Below are positions 31,571 through 40,896 of a stretch of 64,000 nucleotides of DNA, in pieces. The stretch's first letter is position 1. Each line of letters starts with the position of its first letter. Under the pieces are notes generated by a model, which saw only the letters and a program-made list of their open reading frames with translations, was not told the DNA's origin and did not search any database. Location: contig JBDLTZ010000336.1 in the NCBI GenBank assembly GCA_039805565.1, positions 20,590 through 84,589 of the forward strand, in the 5' to 3' direction. Source of the stretch: CALJIC01 sp039805565. GTDB taxonomy: Bacteria > Chloroflexota > Chloroflexia > Chloroflexales > Roseiflexaceae. The position numbers and the translations under genes were made by a program.

Positions 31571-32134
31571 CTACGCCGTCGCACCCTCGGCCGGAACCGC
31601 GGCGGGCTGCTCGGCCTGCTTCACCATCTCGAGCTCGATGTCGATCGTGATCTCCTCGCCCACCAGCAGCCCGCCGGTCTCAAGGGCCACGTTCCACACC
31701 AGCCCGAAGTCAGTGCGGTTGATCTTCGAGGTGGCGCTGAACCCGGCGCTCGTCGTGCCCCACGGGCTCTTGGCCTGGCCCTGGTACTCCACGTTCAGCA
31801 CCACCGGCTTCGTCACGCCGCGAATGGTCAGGTCACCATACAGCTTCCCGTGCTCCGCATCGGTCAGCTCGAGCTTCGTGCTCTTGAATGTGATCGTCGG
31901 GTAGGTCGCCACGTCGAAGAAGTCAGCCCCGCGCAGGTGGTTGTCGCGGTTCTCGTCCTTGGTATTGATGCTGGCGACGTCAATCGTTACGTCAACCGTC
32001 GCGCCGACCGGGTTGCTCTCGTCCGCCTCGATTGTCCCCTCGAACTTCTCGAACACGCCGCGCGCCTTCGAGATCATCATGTGCCGGACGCTGAACTGGA
32101 TCTGCGAGTGGGACGCGTCAATCTGCCAGGGCAT
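31571..32134 (-). CDS. YceI family lipid-binding-like protein
   Basis: 187 residues without a signal peptide. The start MPWQIDASHSQIQFSVRHM, the FEKFEGTI and DFFDVATYPTITF blocks and KINRTDFGL are characteristic of the YceI lipocalin-like beta barrel, which binds isoprenoid or quinone-like molecules. A short Ala/Glu tail ends the protein. Good AAGGAA site upstream and a strong terminator downstream, so it is probably transcribed alone. Isoprenoid binding is a family property, not shown here. Confidence 0.9.
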   Translation of the reverse strand: MPWQIDASHSQIQFSVRHMMISKARGVFEKFEGTIEADESNPVGATVDVTIDVASINTKDENRDNHLRGADFFDVATYPTITFKSTKLELTDAEHGKLYGDLTIRGVTKPVVLNVEYQGQAKSPWGTTSAGFSATSKINRTDFGLVWNVALETGGLLVGEEITIDIELEMVKQAEQPAAVPAEGATA

Positions 32135-32236
32135 CGTGTCATTCCTTCAGTTACAGTGCTTTGTCTTCCTGAGAGCACTATATCCTGCCAGCGTCAACGC
32201 GAGCGTGAACAGACGCGTGAACAACATCGGGAGATT

Positions 32237-35200
32237 TCAAGCAAGTGTTTGCTCGACCTCCACGATCTCCTCGAGCAGCCGCCGCCGCCCCCCGCTCTCT
32301 GCAATCGATCGCGCCTCCGCAAGCGTCGCGCGTGCCTCATCAGCGGGCAACAGGGGCGCCAGCCAGACCCGGATCTGCGCCGCGAGATGGCGTGTCCCGA
32401 GCGTGTCAGCGCGCGCCTGCGCCGTCGAGAGCCGGTGAATCGCCAGCGAGCTCTGCCCGCGCCGCACTGCCACCAGCCCCAGGTTAGCTCCCAGCCCCGC
32501 CACCCGCTCCGCGATGCTCAGCCGCTCGGCCAGCGCCAGGCCCTCGCTGAAGTGCCGCTCGGCCGTCGTCACATCCCCCTGTGCCAGCGCAATCTCGCCG
32601 AGGGTCGAGAGCAGGTACGGCTGGAAACCGATCACGCCGCGCTCCTGCGCCAGACTCAGCCCAGAGCGCGCGTATGTCAGCGCCGAGCTGTCGCCGAGCA
32701 GGTGCAGGTGGTACGCCAGGTTGTTGTACGAAAGGATGTACCAGTTCGCCGCCGCCTCACCCCCCGAGGCAGCCACGGCGAGCGCCTCCCGGTAGCGTGT
32801 CACGGCGCCCTCCAGGTCCCCCTGCTGCGCCAGGACGTTCCCAAGCTCGAAGCGCGCGTGCGCCAGCTGCGCCATCGCGCCCTCCTCGTCCGGCTGGGAC
32901 GCCGCGATCGCTTCCGCGCGCCGCAGGTGCGCCGCCGCACTGTCCAGGTCAGCCCCCTCGAGCGAGAGCGCGGTCCCCCACATCAGCTCGACCCCTGCCC
33001 TCACCGCTGGGTCCTCTGTCGCCGCCACCTGCCGCACGATCGTGAAGACCTCGGCGAACCGTCCCTGGGAGATCAGCGCCTCCGCTAGCCCCAGCTGCGA
33101 TGCGACCACCCCCTGCCGGTCGCGCCGCCCCCGCGCGAACGATGCCGCCTCGCGGAAGACCTCCGCCGCCTGGGCGTACTCCCCGCTTTCCTGGTGCGCC
33201 TCTGCCAGTCCCTGGAGCACGGCGACGCGCTCGGCATCCTCTACGCCATCCAGCGCCATCTGGTAAAAGCCGATCGCCTCCGTCCACGCTGCCATGCCCA
33301 CTGCACGCCGCGCCGCCCGCAGGGCGTACGGGACAGCCCGCTCAAGCGCACCCCCCTCGACGTAGTGCATGGCGATCAGGCCCGCCACCCCGTCGAGCCT
33401 GCGTCGGTGGACGGCCTCCAGCGCCTCGGCGACCCGCCGGTGCGTCAGGCGATGTCGCGCCTCACCAACCTCGTGGTACGCCACCTCCATCGTCAGCGAG
33501 TGGTCAAAGGCAAATCCACTCCCATCCACCCGCCGCACCAGCCCTGTGGCTGTGAGCTCGTCCAGCGCGTCCAGCGCTGCCTCGTCGGAGAGCGCCGCGG
33601 CGTGGGCCACCACATCTGTGTCGAACTCGCGCCCTACTGCGACAGCCGCATCCAGGACGCGCCGTGCCGGATCCGAGAGCCGCGCCAGGCGCGAGGCGAT
33701 CAGCGTGTAGATGGTCGGCGGCACCACTGGCGAATCATCCCCCAGCGCGCGGATCTGGAGGCTTCCGTCAGGCCCGAGGATACCGGCGGTGCGCGCGTGC
33801 CGCACAAGCTCGGCTATGATGTACGGGTTCCCCTCCCCGTTCCGCATCAGCCACGCCGCGAGCTCATCGGCCGCCTTCGGGCTGAGGTACCGCGCCAGCT
33901 GCCGCGTCTCGTGCTCGCCCAGCCGCGCTAGCCGCACCCGCCCCAGCAATCCCTCGCGCATCAGCGCCTGAGCGGTCATCGCGAGCGGCGAGCGTGGGTC
34001 CACCGGGCGCGCCGTCGCCAGCAGGGCCACTCCCGGGAGGCGCTGGCGCACCAGGTATCCGAGCAGCCCGAGCGATGCGGCGTCTGCCCAGTGCGCGTCA
34101 TCCAGGAAGATCGTCACCGCACCACGGCGGGCCAGGGCGCGCACCAGCTGGCTCACCCCCTCGCGCACGCGCGACTCGTCGGCCGAGGAGGGCGGCGGCG
34201 ACGAAATACCCGCGGGCGTGAGGTCGGGGAGCAAGCGGTTGATCTCCGCCAGCCACACCGGCGAGATCCCCAGGCTGCCCCGTAGTGTCGGCCACTCGGG
34301 ATGCTCCAGCAGCCCTCGTAGCGCCTCCACGAATGGTTGGTACGGCAGCGCCTGGTCCAGCTCGCGCGCCGCGCCTACAAGAGTCAGCCCGCTCCCCCGG
34401 CGCAAGAACTCTCCGACGAGCCGGCTCTTCCCGATCCCAGGCTCACCCTCCACAAGCACCAGCTGGCGTGCCGTAGCCGCCGCACCGATCGCGTTAAGCT
34501 CGGTCGCGCGCCCGATGAACGGCAGCGCGAGAGGTGTCTGTGGTCCTGATGCCGAGTCAGCTTTCGGAGTTCGCGCGCCTGCTCCCACGGACGCCCGCTG
34601 TCCGTCGCGCTGGGGAGTGGCGCCCGAGAGCGCGGACCCAACGTCCGGCGCCAGCGCGCCCCCCTCATCCCGAATGATTGCATCGTAGATCGCGCGCGTC
34701 TCCGCCATCGGCGGCACCCCGAGCTCGTCATCGAGCAGCAGCCGCAGCTGCTCGTAGCGCCGGATGGCGCCCACGCGATCTCCTGCGAGGTACTGAAGCC
34801 GCATCGCGTCGCGCTGCACATCCTCCTGCAGCGGGTCCAGCGTCAGCGCTCGGTCGAGGGCGTCGAGTGCGTCGCGGTACGATGCCGCGGCTTCATAGCT
34901 CCGAGCCAGCGCCGAGAGGCCGCGAACCACTGCCTGCCGGTAGCGCTCACGCGTTCCCCCCACCCAATCATCGAACGCCGGTACATCGGGCAGCGAGAAG
35001 CCGTCCAGAAAATCCCCGCGGTAGCGCCCGAGCGCTGCCGCCAGCTGCGCGCGGTCCCGCGCCCCACCGAGTGCATCATCTAGCTCCCATACGTCCACAT
35101 CGGTCCCGGGATCGAGCTGCAGCATATCATCGCCGGCCAGCACCGGGCCAATCGCCTTGCGCAAGCCATACAGCGTCGCCCGCAAGGTCTGCTGGGCGGC

Positions 35201-35368
35201 GGGGCGGGGCAGATCGGCCCATAGCAGATCGATCACGTGGTCGCGTGAGGTTGGGCCGCGGCGTGTGGCGAGATAGAACAGCAGGGCGCGTGTTTTGCGA
35301 CGAGCGACGGGTACCAGGTGTCCGTCGCGCACGATCTCAGGGGACCCGAGCAGGTGGATCAAGAGCAT
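32237..35368 (-). CDS. BTAD-AAA-TPR transcriptional regulator (SARP/AfsR-like)
   Basis: 1043 residues from the ATG at 35368 (MLLIHLLGSPEIV); ten further residues are open upstream. Domains: OmpR-type winged helix (about 5-90), BTAD (95-245), AAA/NTPase (about 280-560) with Walker A GEPGIGKS, and TPR-like repeats to the C-terminus. There is no C-terminal LuxR helix-turn-helix. Such proteins activate secondary-metabolism or stress genes in response to ATP and a signal bound by the TPR part. The start overlaps the pterin-dehydratase gene by 32 bp; the target genes are unknown. Confidence 0.87.
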   Translation of the reverse strand: MLLIHLLGSPEIVRDGHLVPVARRKTRALLFYLATRRGPTSRDHVIDLLWADLPRPAAQQTLRATLYGLRKAIGPVLAGDDMLQLDPGTDVDVWELDDALGGARDRAQLAAALGRYRGDFLDGFSLPDVPAFDDWVGGTRERYRQAVVRGLSALARSYEAAASYRDALDALDRALTLDPLQEDVQRDAMRLQYLAGDRVGAIRRYEQLRLLLDDELGVPPMAETRAIYDAIIRDEGGALAPDVGSALSGATPQRDGQRASVGAGARTPKADSASGPQTPLALPFIGRATELNAIGAAATARQLVLVEGEPGIGKSRLVGEFLRRGSGLTLVGAARELDQALPYQPFVEALRGLLEHPEWPTLRGSLGISPVWLAEINRLLPDLTPAGISSPPPSSADESRVREGVSQLVRALARRGAVTIFLDDAHWADAASLGLLGYLVRQRLPGVALLATARPVDPRSPLAMTAQALMREGLLGRVRLARLGEHETRQLARYLSPKAADELAAWLMRNGEGNPYIIAELVRHARTAGILGPDGSLQIRALGDDSPVVPPTIYTLIASRLARLSDPARRVLDAAVAVGREFDTDVVAHAAALSDEAALDALDELTATGLVRRVDGSGFAFDHSLTMEVAYHEVGEARHRLTHRRVAEALEAVHRRRLDGVAGLIAMHYVEGGALERAVPYALRAARRAVGMAAWTEAIGFYQMALDGVEDAERVAVLQGLAEAHQESGEYAQAAEVFREAASFARGRRDRQGVVASQLGLAEALISQGRFAEVFTIVRQVAATEDPAVRAGVELMWGTALSLEGADLDSAAAHLRRAEAIAASQPDEEGAMAQLAHARFELGNVLAQQGDLEGAVTRYREALAVAASGGEAAANWYILSYNNLAYHLHLLGDSSALTYARSGLSLAQERGVIGFQPYLLSTLGEIALAQGDVTTAERHFSEGLALAERLSIAERVAGLGANLGLVAVRRGQSSLAIHRLSTAQARADTLGTRHLAAQIRVWLAPLLPADEARATLAEARSIAESGGRRRLLEEIVEVEQTLA

Positions 35369-35699
35369 AGAGCTGGTCAGTCCTTGCGGCCATAACAAAG
35401 TCGTTGCGGTGCAGATTGCGGATGGCGTGGGTCCACCACCACACAGTCACACGACGCACTTCGAGGAGAATGTTCGGGTGGTGGTCCTGCTCGTCGGCGG
35501 CGACGGCAACCGCGTTGACGAACTGCAGCGCCGCAGCGTAGTCGCGGAAGGTGAACACGCGTGAGAGCCGGGGGATGCCCTCGTCCTCGACCACGCCCCA
35601 CGCGGGGATCGCAGCGAGCAGATGGGGGCGCTCCTCGAGCGGCACAATCGGCGAGCCCGGTCGGCAGGCTGTGCACCGCTCCTGAGCCAGGTCTGTCAT
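35337..35699 (-). CDS. phhB: 4a-hydroxytetrahydrobiopterin dehydratase (PCD/DCoH family)
   Basis: 120 residues, family length. The signature stretch EQDHHPNILLEVRRVTVWWW, then HAIRNLHRNDF and AARTDQL is clear, including the active-site His pair. PCD regenerates quinonoid dihydrobiopterin, or in bacteria without phenylalanine hydroxylase may assist molybdopterin enzymes or act as a moonlighting factor. GGAGG lies just before the ATG. It sits between a HAD gene (25 bp upstream) and the BTAD regulator that it overlaps, all on one strand. No aromatic hydroxylase is nearby. Confidence 0.88.
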   Translation of the reverse strand: MTDLAQERCTACRPGSPIVPLEERPHLLAAIPAWGVVEDEGIPRLSRVFTFRDYAAALQFVNAVAVAADEQDHHPNILLEVRRVTVWWWTHAIRNLHRNDFVMAARTDQLYALDPPARVP

Positions 35700-35719
35700 G
35701 TCGCCTCCCTTTTATGTAG

Positions 35720-35744
35720 AGCACTCAGCACTCAGCACTCAGCG
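35720..35744. repeat. Heptamer repeat forming the 3' end of the HAD gene
   Basis: Three CAGCACT-type units overlap the last codons and stop of the HAD gene. On the gene strand (GAGTGCT) the repeat encodes the final Ser-Ala-Glu-Cys and then TGA. Confidence 0.85.
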
Positions 35745-36396
35745 CGTCGAGGAGCGCCGCGAGCGGGAGCGCGTCGAGCCGCGTGAGCGTCAGTGCGCAC
35801 GCCGGTAGTACGAGCTGGCTACTGATCGCCCCAGGCACCGCCACACAGGTCATCCCGGCTGCGTGCGCTGCGAGGATGCCGTTTGGCGAGTCCTCGAACA
35901 CCACGCACAGTGCCGGATCGACGCCGAGCCACTCGGCCGCGCTTAGGAACAAGTCCGGGTGTGGTTTCGTGCGCGCAACGTCATCTGCAGTCCGCACGCA
36001 CACAAACCGGCCACGGATCGCGTGCCGCTCGAGCCACCCCTCCACCCACGCGCGGTCGCTGCTCGATGCCACGGCGCACGGCAGCCCGAGCGCTGCCGCC
36101 TCGTCAAGGATCGTCAGCACGCCCGGAAGTAGCTCCTGCGCCGCGCTCAGCCCGTGCTTCAGCGCCTGCCGCTGCTCCCGCACCAGCATCAGGTCGAGGG
36201 ATGAGCCCACCTGCGTGGCCAGATGCGACAGCGCGTCGAACCCGTGCGATGTCCCCAGCGCCTCCTTCCACAACGCCAGCGGCAGCTCGTGCCCGTACTC
36301 GGCGTATACCTGGCGCCAGCTCTCGTAGGCCGGTGTCTCCGTGTCCACCAGCAGGCCGTCGAAGTCGAAGATCAGTGCCTGAGTACGTCTGTTCAT
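35725..36396 (-). CDS. HAD family hydrolase (beta-phosphoglucomutase/phosphatase-like)
   Basis: 223 residues. Motif I DFDGLLVDTE (Asp11, Asp13), a helical cap (20-80), motif II VASSSDR, motif III lysine in RTKPHPDLF and motif IV FEDSPNGILAA are complete, as in subfamily IA phosphatases and beta-phosphoglucomutases. It probably dephosphorylates or isomerises a small sugar phosphate. The last four codons and the stop are made of the heptamer repeat, so the natural C-terminus may have been rewritten. TACAAT lies 10 nt before the ATG and there is no clear ribosome site, so the leader may be very short. Confidence 0.88.
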   Translation of the reverse strand: MNRRTQALIFDFDGLLVDTETPAYESWRQVYAEYGHELPLALWKEALGTSHGFDALSHLATQVGSSLDLMLVREQRQALKHGLSAAQELLPGVLTILDEAAALGLPCAVASSSDRAWVEGWLERHAIRGRFVCVRTADDVARTKPHPDLFLSAAEWLGVDPALCVVFEDSPNGILAAHAAGMTCVAVPGAISSQLVLPACALTLTRLDALPLAALLDALSAEC

Positions 36397-36556
36397 AGCG
36401 AAATAATTGTACCAGAGACAGGCCCTGCCTCCGTGCGCTTCTGCACCTCGGCAGAGGTGTCTCTCAGCCCACGCGCACCTCGGCGACGTACCAGATCATA
36501 CAGACTCAGACCTCGTTTCACCGCGCCGCGCCGCGCTCCATCCTACTTTGTTCAAT

Positions 36557-36585
36557 TTGACACGAAGCGACCGTGGTGGTACAGT
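36557..36585 (+). promoter_or_regulatory. Sigma70-type promoter of the nuo operon
   Basis: A perfect TTGACA (36557-36562) and TACAGT (36580-36585) are separated by 17 nt, about 75 nt before nuoF. Transcription would start near 36592. An interrupted inverted repeat (AGAGACA 36414-36420 with TGTCTCT 36458-36464, and CTGCC/GGCAG inside) lies 100 bp upstream and might bind a regulator. Confidence 0.75.
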
Positions 36586-36659
36586 GTCAGCTCGGAATCG
36601 TAAATTCTCCGAAGTGTTTGTTCGTCCGCTTCCTGACCTGGAAAGCGAGCCGATGCCGT

Positions 36660-37988
36660 ATGCCCCCGCTGACTGAGCACGTTGTCCTCCGCGATCTGGA
36701 TGTCCCAAACATTGCCGATTTTGAGGTGTACACCAAGAATGGCGGCTACGAAGCCTTCCGCACCGCGCTGACGGAGAAAAAGCCGGCAGACATCATCCAG
36801 GTCGTCAAAGACGCCGGCCTGCGTGGTCGTGGCGGCGCGGGCTTCCCCACCGGTGTAAAGTGGGGCTTCCTGCCGAAGGACGTCTACCCCCGCTACCTGA
36901 CCGTCAACTGTGACGAGAGCGAGCCGGGGACCTTCAACAACCATCAGATTATCGACCGCAACCCGCACCAGTTGATCGAGGGCGCGGCGCTCGCCGCCTA
37001 CGCGATCGAGTGCAACAAGGCCTTCATCTACTGCCGTGGCGAGTTCGCGGCCGCGGCTCGCACGCTGGAGAAGGCCGTCGCCAGCGCCTACGCTGCCGGG
37101 TACCTTGGTAAGAATATCCTTGGCACCGGCTACGATCTCGACATCGTCATCCACCGTGGCGCCGGGGCCTACATCTGCGGCGAGGAGACCGCGCTGCTCG
37201 AGTCGCTCGAGGGCAAGATCGGCCAGCCCCGCCTCCGGCCGCCCTTCCCGGCGGTCGCCGGCCTCTACGGCAAGCCGACGATCATCAACAACGTCGAGAC
37301 GATCACCAACGTGCCGATGATCGTGCGCAAGGGTGTCGAGTGGTACCGTTCGATGGGTACCGAGAAGAGCCCTGGTACCAAGGTCTTCTCGATCTCAGGC
37401 CACGTCAGCCGCCCCGGCAACTACGAAGTGCCCTTCGGGACGCCGATGCGGGAGCTGATCTACGGCGACGACTACTGCCAGGGCATCCGCGGCGGGCGCA
37501 ACGTCAAGATCGTGGTCCCCGGCGGCGCTTCGGCTGCGTGGCTCACCGAAAAGGACCTCGACGTCACGATGGACTACGAGGCACTCGCAGCCAAGGGCAC
37601 CATGCTCGGCTCCGGCGGCATGATCGTCCTCGACGAGACCGTCAACGCCGTGGACGTGGCCTACAAGATGGATGAGTTCTTCAAGCACGAGTCGTGCGGC
37701 AAGTGCACACCGTGCCGCGAGGGCACGCACTACCTCACCAAGGTGCTGCACCGCCTCTCCCACGGCCACGGTCACGCCGGCGACATCCCGCTGCTGCACG
37801 ATGTCTATAACCAGATGGCGGGCAACTGCTTCTGCCTCCTCGGCGAGAGCGCGGTCGTCCCCATCCGCAGCGCGCTCAGGCTCTTCCCGCACGAGTTCGA
37901 AGAAGCGATCGCGCGCGCCGCGGCCAACGGCAGCAATGGCACGGCGGCAAAACATCACGCGCCGACGATCCCGCTGATGACGAGATAA
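36660..37988 (+). CDS. nuoF: NADH-quinone oxidoreductase subunit F (NADH- and FMN-binding)
   Basis: 442 residues from the ATG at 36660; 29 extra open codons upstream overlap the promoter. GRGGAGFPTGVKW binds NADH and FMN, and GAGAYICGEETALLES is the family block. SCGKCTPCREGT plus a later Cys (NCFCLLGE) hold the N3 4Fe-4S cluster. It is the NADH-oxidising subunit of complex I on the cytoplasmic arm. Unusually it opens the operon: no nuoE, D, C, B or A precedes it. A 134-bp gap with an inverted repeat separates it from nuoG. Confidence 0.95.
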   Translation: MPPLTEHVVLRDLDVPNIADFEVYTKNGGYEAFRTALTEKKPADIIQVVKDAGLRGRGGAGFPTGVKWGFLPKDVYPRYLTVNCDESEPGTFNNHQIIDRNPHQLIEGAALAAYAIECNKAFIYCRGEFAAAARTLEKAVASAYAAGYLGKNILGTGYDLDIVIHRGAGAYICGEETALLESLEGKIGQPRLRPPFPAVAGLYGKPTIINNVETITNVPMIVRKGVEWYRSMGTEKSPGTKVFSISGHVSRPGNYEVPFGTPMRELIYGDDYCQGIRGGRNVKIVVPGGASAAWLTEKDLDVTMDYEALAAKGTMLGSGGMIVLDETVNAVDVAYKMDEFFKHESCGKCTPCREGTHYLTKVLHRLSHGHGHAGDIPLLHDVYNQMAGNCFCLLGESAVVPIRSALRLFPHEFEEAIARAAANGSNGTAAKHHAPTIPLMTR

Positions 37989-38002
37989 AAAGCTCGAGAG
38001 CA

Positions 38003-38086
38003 AGCGAAGGACCGCGGACGAGGGCACAGCAGGAGACTCGACAGGCTAACATCATCCCGAAGTGCGTTCGTCAGTGGTCCTTCGCT
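38003..38086. promoter_or_regulatory. Inverted repeat between nuoF and nuoG
   Basis: AGCGAAGGACC (38003-38013) pairs with GGTCCTTCGCT (38076-38086), and GACGA/TCGTC inside extends the stem. The large hairpin in the 134-bp gap could attenuate, process or stabilise the transcript between nuoF and the rest. Confidence 0.5.
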
Positions 38087-38122
38087 GTTTGTCTACATCT
38101 AAGACTAGCCAGGTGAACCACA

Positions 38123-40891
38123 ATGCCTGATGTCAATATCATTGTCGATGGCCACGCGGTGGCGGTCCCGGCAGGTACCAACCTGGTCGACGCCGCGCGT
38201 CTCGCAGGGGTGCCGATCCCGGTCTTCTGCTACCACCCTAAGCTGAAGCCCGTCGGCATGTGCCGCATGTGCCTCGTCGAGGCCTGGACGCCGAAGATCG
38301 ATCCCGCCACCCGCCAGCCGGTGATAGGCGAGGACGGCAAGCCGGTCCTGGCGCTTATGATGAACAAGCTGCAGCCCGGCTGCGTCACCCCCGTCAGCGA
38401 GGGCATGGTCGTCAAGACCACCTCAGACAAGGTGCAGTTCGCACAGCGCGGCCAGCTCGAGTTCCTGCTCACCTCCCACCCGCTCGACTGCCCCGTGTGT
38501 GATAAGGGCGGCGAGTGCCCGCTGCAGAACCTCACGATGCAGTTTGGCCCCAGCAACTCCCGCTTCGACTACGCCGATAAAGTCCACTTCGAGAAGCCCA
38601 TCCCGCTCGGCGACGTCATCTACCTGGACCGCGAGCGTTGTATTCTCTGCTCGCGCTGCGTCCGCTTCCAGGACGATATCGCCGGTGATCCCGTGCTCGG
38701 CTTCGATAATCGCGGCCGCGCCTGGGAGATCATCTCGAAGTCTGAGCCGGCCTTCGATAGCAAGTTCTCCGGCAACACCACCGACATCTGCCCCGTCGGC
38801 GCGCTCACCTCGGCGGACTTCCGCTTCAAGGCCCGCGTCTGGGAGCTGAAGTCAGTCCCCAGCGTCTGCCAGCACTGCCCGGTGGGCTGCAACGTCACGC
38901 TCGACATGCGCTACGATGAGCTCAAGCGCGTGATGCCGCGCGAGAACGAGTTCGTCAACGAGATCTGGACCTGTGACAAGGGCCGCTTCGGCATGCGCTT
39001 CACCGAGAGCGAGCAGCGCCTCACCCAGCCGCTCGTCCGACGCAACGGCCGCCTCGAGCCCGCCACCTGGGACGAGGCCTACCGCCTCGTGGCCGAGAAG
39101 CTCTCGCAGGTCCACGCCTCCGCTGGCGGCAAGGCGATCGGCGGCATCGCCGGCCCCGAGCTCGCCAACGAGGACCTGTTCCTCTTCCAGAAGCTGCTCC
39201 GCCAGAGCCTCGGCTCCAGCAACCTCGACTTCCGCCCCGGCGCCGCCGATGACCCGGCGGTCGATACGCTCGGCTCCACCATCGGCGTCGGTACAGGCAC
39301 GAACCTCCTCGCCCTCGGCAAGGGCAGCGCGGTGCTGGTCTTCGGCGCTGACCCTGAGGAAGAGGCGATGCTCTACGTGCCGCGCATCCGCGGCATTGTG
39401 GCCCGCGGCGGCGACCTGACCGTGGTCAACGCCTACCCCACCAAGCTCGAGCGCTCCGCCACCCGCGGGCTGCGCGTTCGCGCCGGAGCCGAGGCTCAGT
39501 TGGCCCTGGCGCTGCTCAAGGTAGTGGTGGACGACAAGCTCGCCAACGCCGATATGGCTCCTCGCCTCCGCAACATGTCCGAGCTCCAGCAGCAGCTCGC
39601 CGGCCTGACTCTGGCCGATCTGGTCGCGGTGGCAGGCGTGAGCGAGGATGCCGTCCGAGCTGCGGCGAAGGCCTTCGCCAGCGCCGAGAACGCTATCATT
39701 ATGTACGGCCGTGCAGCCCTCACCGCCGACCCAGCCCTCGTTGCCGCGCTCGGCAACCTGGCTCTGCTCACCGGCAAGGTCGGCAAGGCCGGCAGCGGCC
39801 TGATCGCCCTTCAACCGGGCGGCAACGCCCGCGGCGCGATCGATATCGGCGTGCGCCCCACCAGCGGCTCGTTCAGCGCCCGCGACATGTGGGCCGCCGC
39901 TCAGCAAGGCGCGCTGCGCGCAATGATCGTGGCCGGCAGCAACCCCGCCGCCTCAAGCCCCGAGGCCGCCCGTGGCCTGGAGGCCCTCGAGTTCCTCGCC
40001 GTCGCCGACCTGTTCCTGACCGAGACGGCCCAGCTCGCCGACGTGGTCCTGCCGCTCGCGGCGATCGCCGAGCGCGAGGGGACGCTCACCAACGCCGAGC
40101 GGCGCGTGCAGCGCTTCCGCCAGGCGCGCCAGGCCCCATCCAATGTACCGGCCCCGTGGGAGGTATTCCAGAGTATCGCCCGCGCCCTGCCCCTTGAGGT
40201 AGCCGCCGCACCCGCGGAGAACGCCAAGAAGGGGAATAACCGGCCGACGGCAGTCTCGGCGACCAGGGTCGGTGGTGCCGGCAGTTCGGCTGTAGCCTCT
40301 GCCACGTCGGTCGCCGACGCGTGGGGCTACGTGGTCTCCAGCGACGTGATGGACGACATTACCTCAAGCGTGCGTGGCTACGCGGGCGCAAGCTACACCA
40401 GCCTGGGCCTCACGCGCTCGTCGGGCTGGGGTCGCCAGGCCAACGAGTCGGTGTACTACGACGGTACATCCTACGAGAACAGCGAGGGGATCGGCATCCA
40501 GACCCCGGCCGACGCCGACGATGCGCGCGCCGGGCTCACGCTCACGGTGCGCCAGCCGGCACCGCGCCAGCCGGAGAACGCCGGGCAACTCACACTCGTC
40601 GCACCGGCCCGCGCCTACGACGGCGGCCGCTGGTCGACTGGCTCAAAACTGCTGCCGCGGCAGGTGCCGCCACACGCCATCCTGAGCACCGCCGACGCGC
40701 AGCGTCTCGGCGTGGCGATGGGAGAGCGGGTGCGCCTCACGTCCGCCGCGGGGATCGTGGAGCTCCAGGCCACGGTAGATAGCGGCCTGACCGAGGGGCT
40801 GGTGCTCGTCCCTGCAGTGAGCGGCGCGCCGGTGGGCGCGGTGGTCACCGGCGGGCAGACGCGCGTCACGGTGGAGAAGGTGGAAGGGTAA
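38123..40891 (+). CDS. nuoG: NADH-quinone oxidoreductase subunit G
   Basis: 922 residues. N-terminal 2Fe-2S domain (Cys36, Cys47, Cys50 and the Cys of QPGCVTP), then HPLDCPVCDKGGEC, RCILCSRC with TDICPVGAL, and VCQHCPVGCNV for 4Fe-4S clusters including the extra N7-type site. The molybdopterin-oxidoreductase-like body follows. Residues about 690-812 form an unusual Ser/Thr/Gly/Tyr-rich linker unlike complex I subunits I know, before a C-terminal beta-barrel-like domain (VMGERVRLTS-type region). It carries electrons from NuoF/E to NuoI. It ends 5 bp before nuoH. Confidence 0.94.
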   Translation: MPDVNIIVDGHAVAVPAGTNLVDAARLAGVPIPVFCYHPKLKPVGMCRMCLVEAWTPKIDPATRQPVIGEDGKPVLALMMNKLQPGCVTPVSEGMVVKTTSDKVQFAQRGQLEFLLTSHPLDCPVCDKGGECPLQNLTMQFGPSNSRFDYADKVHFEKPIPLGDVIYLDRERCILCSRCVRFQDDIAGDPVLGFDNRGRAWEIISKSEPAFDSKFSGNTTDICPVGALTSADFRFKARVWELKSVPSVCQHCPVGCNVTLDMRYDELKRVMPRENEFVNEIWTCDKGRFGMRFTESEQRLTQPLVRRNGRLEPATWDEAYRLVAEKLSQVHASAGGKAIGGIAGPELANEDLFLFQKLLRQSLGSSNLDFRPGAADDPAVDTLGSTIGVGTGTNLLALGKGSAVLVFGADPEEEAMLYVPRIRGIVARGGDLTVVNAYPTKLERSATRGLRVRAGAEAQLALALLKVVVDDKLANADMAPRLRNMSELQQQLAGLTLADLVAVAGVSEDAVRAAAKAFASAENAIIMYGRAALTADPALVAALGNLALLTGKVGKAGSGLIALQPGGNARGAIDIGVRPTSGSFSARDMWAAAQQGALRAMIVAGSNPAASSPEAARGLEALEFLAVADLFLTETAQLADVVLPLAAIAEREGTLTNAERRVQRFRQARQAPSNVPAPWEVFQSIARALPLEVAAAPAENAKKGNNRPTAVSATRVGGAGSSAVASATSVADAWGYVVSSDVMDDITSSVRGYAGASYTSLGLTRSSGWGRQANESVYYDGTSYENSEGIGIQTPADADDARAGLTLTVRQPAPRQPENAGQLTLVAPARAYDGGRWSTGSKLLPRQVPPHAILSTADAQRLGVAMGERVRLTSAAGIVELQATVDSGLTEGLVLVPAVSGAPVGAVVTGGQTRVTVEKVEG

Positions 40892-40896
40892 GCAGT

